Made by a program: the position numbers and the translations under genes. 64,000 bases of DNA, taken from positions 56,511,136 to 56,575,135 of the forward strand of contig JASWHV010000004.1 of assembly GCA_030760725.1 (NCBI GenBank), read 5' to 3'. Positions 63,614 to 64,000 of this stretch are shown here, piece by piece (positions within the stretch are counted from its first letter, which is position 1; each line of letters begins with the position of its first letter). The stretch comes from Neostapfia colusana. Lineage: Eukaryota > Streptophyta > Magnoliopsida > Poales > Poaceae. Below the pieces are notes generated by a model. That model did not search any database. It was not told the DNA's origin and was given only the letters and a program-made list of their open reading frames with translations.

Positions 63614-64000
63614 GCCTGGTATCAGAGCTGCATTGAGGATAGCACAGTACTTAAGGACTGTATTATGGGAAAACTTAGGTATACGGTGAGGATTCCGTAG
63701 TTGCCCAAGTAAGGACTATATTAGCATAGTTACTTAAAGTGGCAAAAACTAACCTATGTATTAAAATTCTGAATTTCAATTATGTAACGACGCACCTACG
63801 CTCTGGTAAGTATGGTAAGAAACGCCACCGAAAGCGGTTCAATTTCGGTTAGCTCCCCCTGACGAGGAACGTGGTTCAAGGATTGATCTTACAGCTTGGT
63901 GTGAGACGTCAATATGAACCTCTTGGACTCTTCATTTCCCTGAGTTCATATGAAGCACTGATCCCTAGCGTGCATTAGGCAAGTAAGTGGAGACCCCATC
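63614..64000 (+). mobile_element. Chromovirus A copy 3, start of internal region
   Basis: GCC, then primer-binding site TGGTATCAGAGC (63617-63628), then 370 bp of leader matching 53291-53660 with only a few substitutions (for example GGGGATAGC/GAGGATAGC). The unit continues past the window, so gag and pol of copy 3 are predicted to the right. Confidence 0.92.

Larger units (their letters stand above)
46020..64000 (+). mobile_element. Head-to-tail array of Tekay-type chromovirus A
   Basis: Structure: partial pol (46020-49335), LTR (49336-53275), full internal region (53276-59675), LTR (59676-63613), start of a third internal region (63614-64000). Neighbouring units share one LTR. The period is about 10.34 kb (pol stop at 49269 and 59609; LTR starts 49336 and 59676). 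By eye the two LTRs differ at about 50 substitutions and one 2-bp indel over 3.94 kb, about 1.3%. Chromodomain-bearing integrase and long LTRs point to the Tekay/Del group. The right side continues beyond the window. Confidence 0.92.

Noticed and set aside
46020..64000. Two ordinary independent chromovirus insertions
   Set aside because: No non-element DNA or target duplication separates the units, and each LTR is flanked by internal sequence on both sides.
1..64000. A new non-transposon system (defence, biosynthetic or toxin cluster)
   Set aside because: Every long frame with recognisable motifs belongs to gag/pol or env-like genes. The only host-like pieces are the WD40-like exons, weak candidate exons and the organelle insert.

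Overview
The window is nuclear DNA from a flowering plant, most likely a grass. The evidence is lineage content: two long-LTR Ty3/gypsy lineages (Tekay-type chromovirus and Tat-type), a Sirevirus-type Ty1/copia element with an env-like ORF, an Au-type SINE, Stowaway-like and Tourist-like MITEs, an Ac/Ds-like hAT element and a plastid rpl2 fragment. The species cannot be told from the sequence. There are no bacterial-style operons. Nearly all long open frames belong to retrotransposon gag/pol, and most are broken by stops or frameshifts. This is a nested heterochromatic repeat block around a small island (8.1-13.0 kb) of low-copy DNA.

Layout. 1-3086: Tat-type gypsy pol fragment (+). 3087-8111: three Ty1/copia fragments (-), two of them from one short-LTR family called copia-A here. 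8112-8964: the last two exons of a WD40-like host gene (+). 8965-12990: MITEs, a Ds-like hAT element carrying a nested SINE, one or two candidate exons and an organelle rpl2 insert. About 13.0-17.01 kb: a second copia family (+), cut in reverse transcriptase/RNase H. 17009-23585: Tat-type gypsy (-) from integrase to a complete 5' LTR. 23586-37092: diverged Tekay-type chromovirus (-), called A2, whose LTR is split by a nearly complete copia-A element (29829-35896) with identical 5-bp target duplications. 37093-46022: Sirevirus-type copia (-) with pol, env-like ORF and 3' LTR, its 5' LTR cut to 80 bp. 46020-64000: Tekay-type chromovirus (+), called A, in a head-to-tail array (part pol, LTR, complete internal region, LTR, start of a third internal region), period about 10.34 kb.

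How the parts work together. Each retroelement carries the usual set: gag makes the particle, protease cuts the polyprotein, RT/RNase H copies the RNA from a tRNA-primed site beside the 5' LTR, and integrase inserts the copy. No element here has a fully open gag-pol, so all would need help from relatives. Insertion order can be partly read: copia-A lies inside the A2 LTR, and the SINE lies inside the hAT element. The Tat LTR abuts A2 integrase, so it probably inserted there. The Sirevirus/chromovirus junction at 46020 has lost at least one LTR end. Regulatory features of note are six evenly spaced CACGTG boxes in the Tat LTR and a repeated 16-bp palindrome in and near the Sirevirus LTR. All names rest on reading protein motifs and comparing copies within the window; no database search was run.
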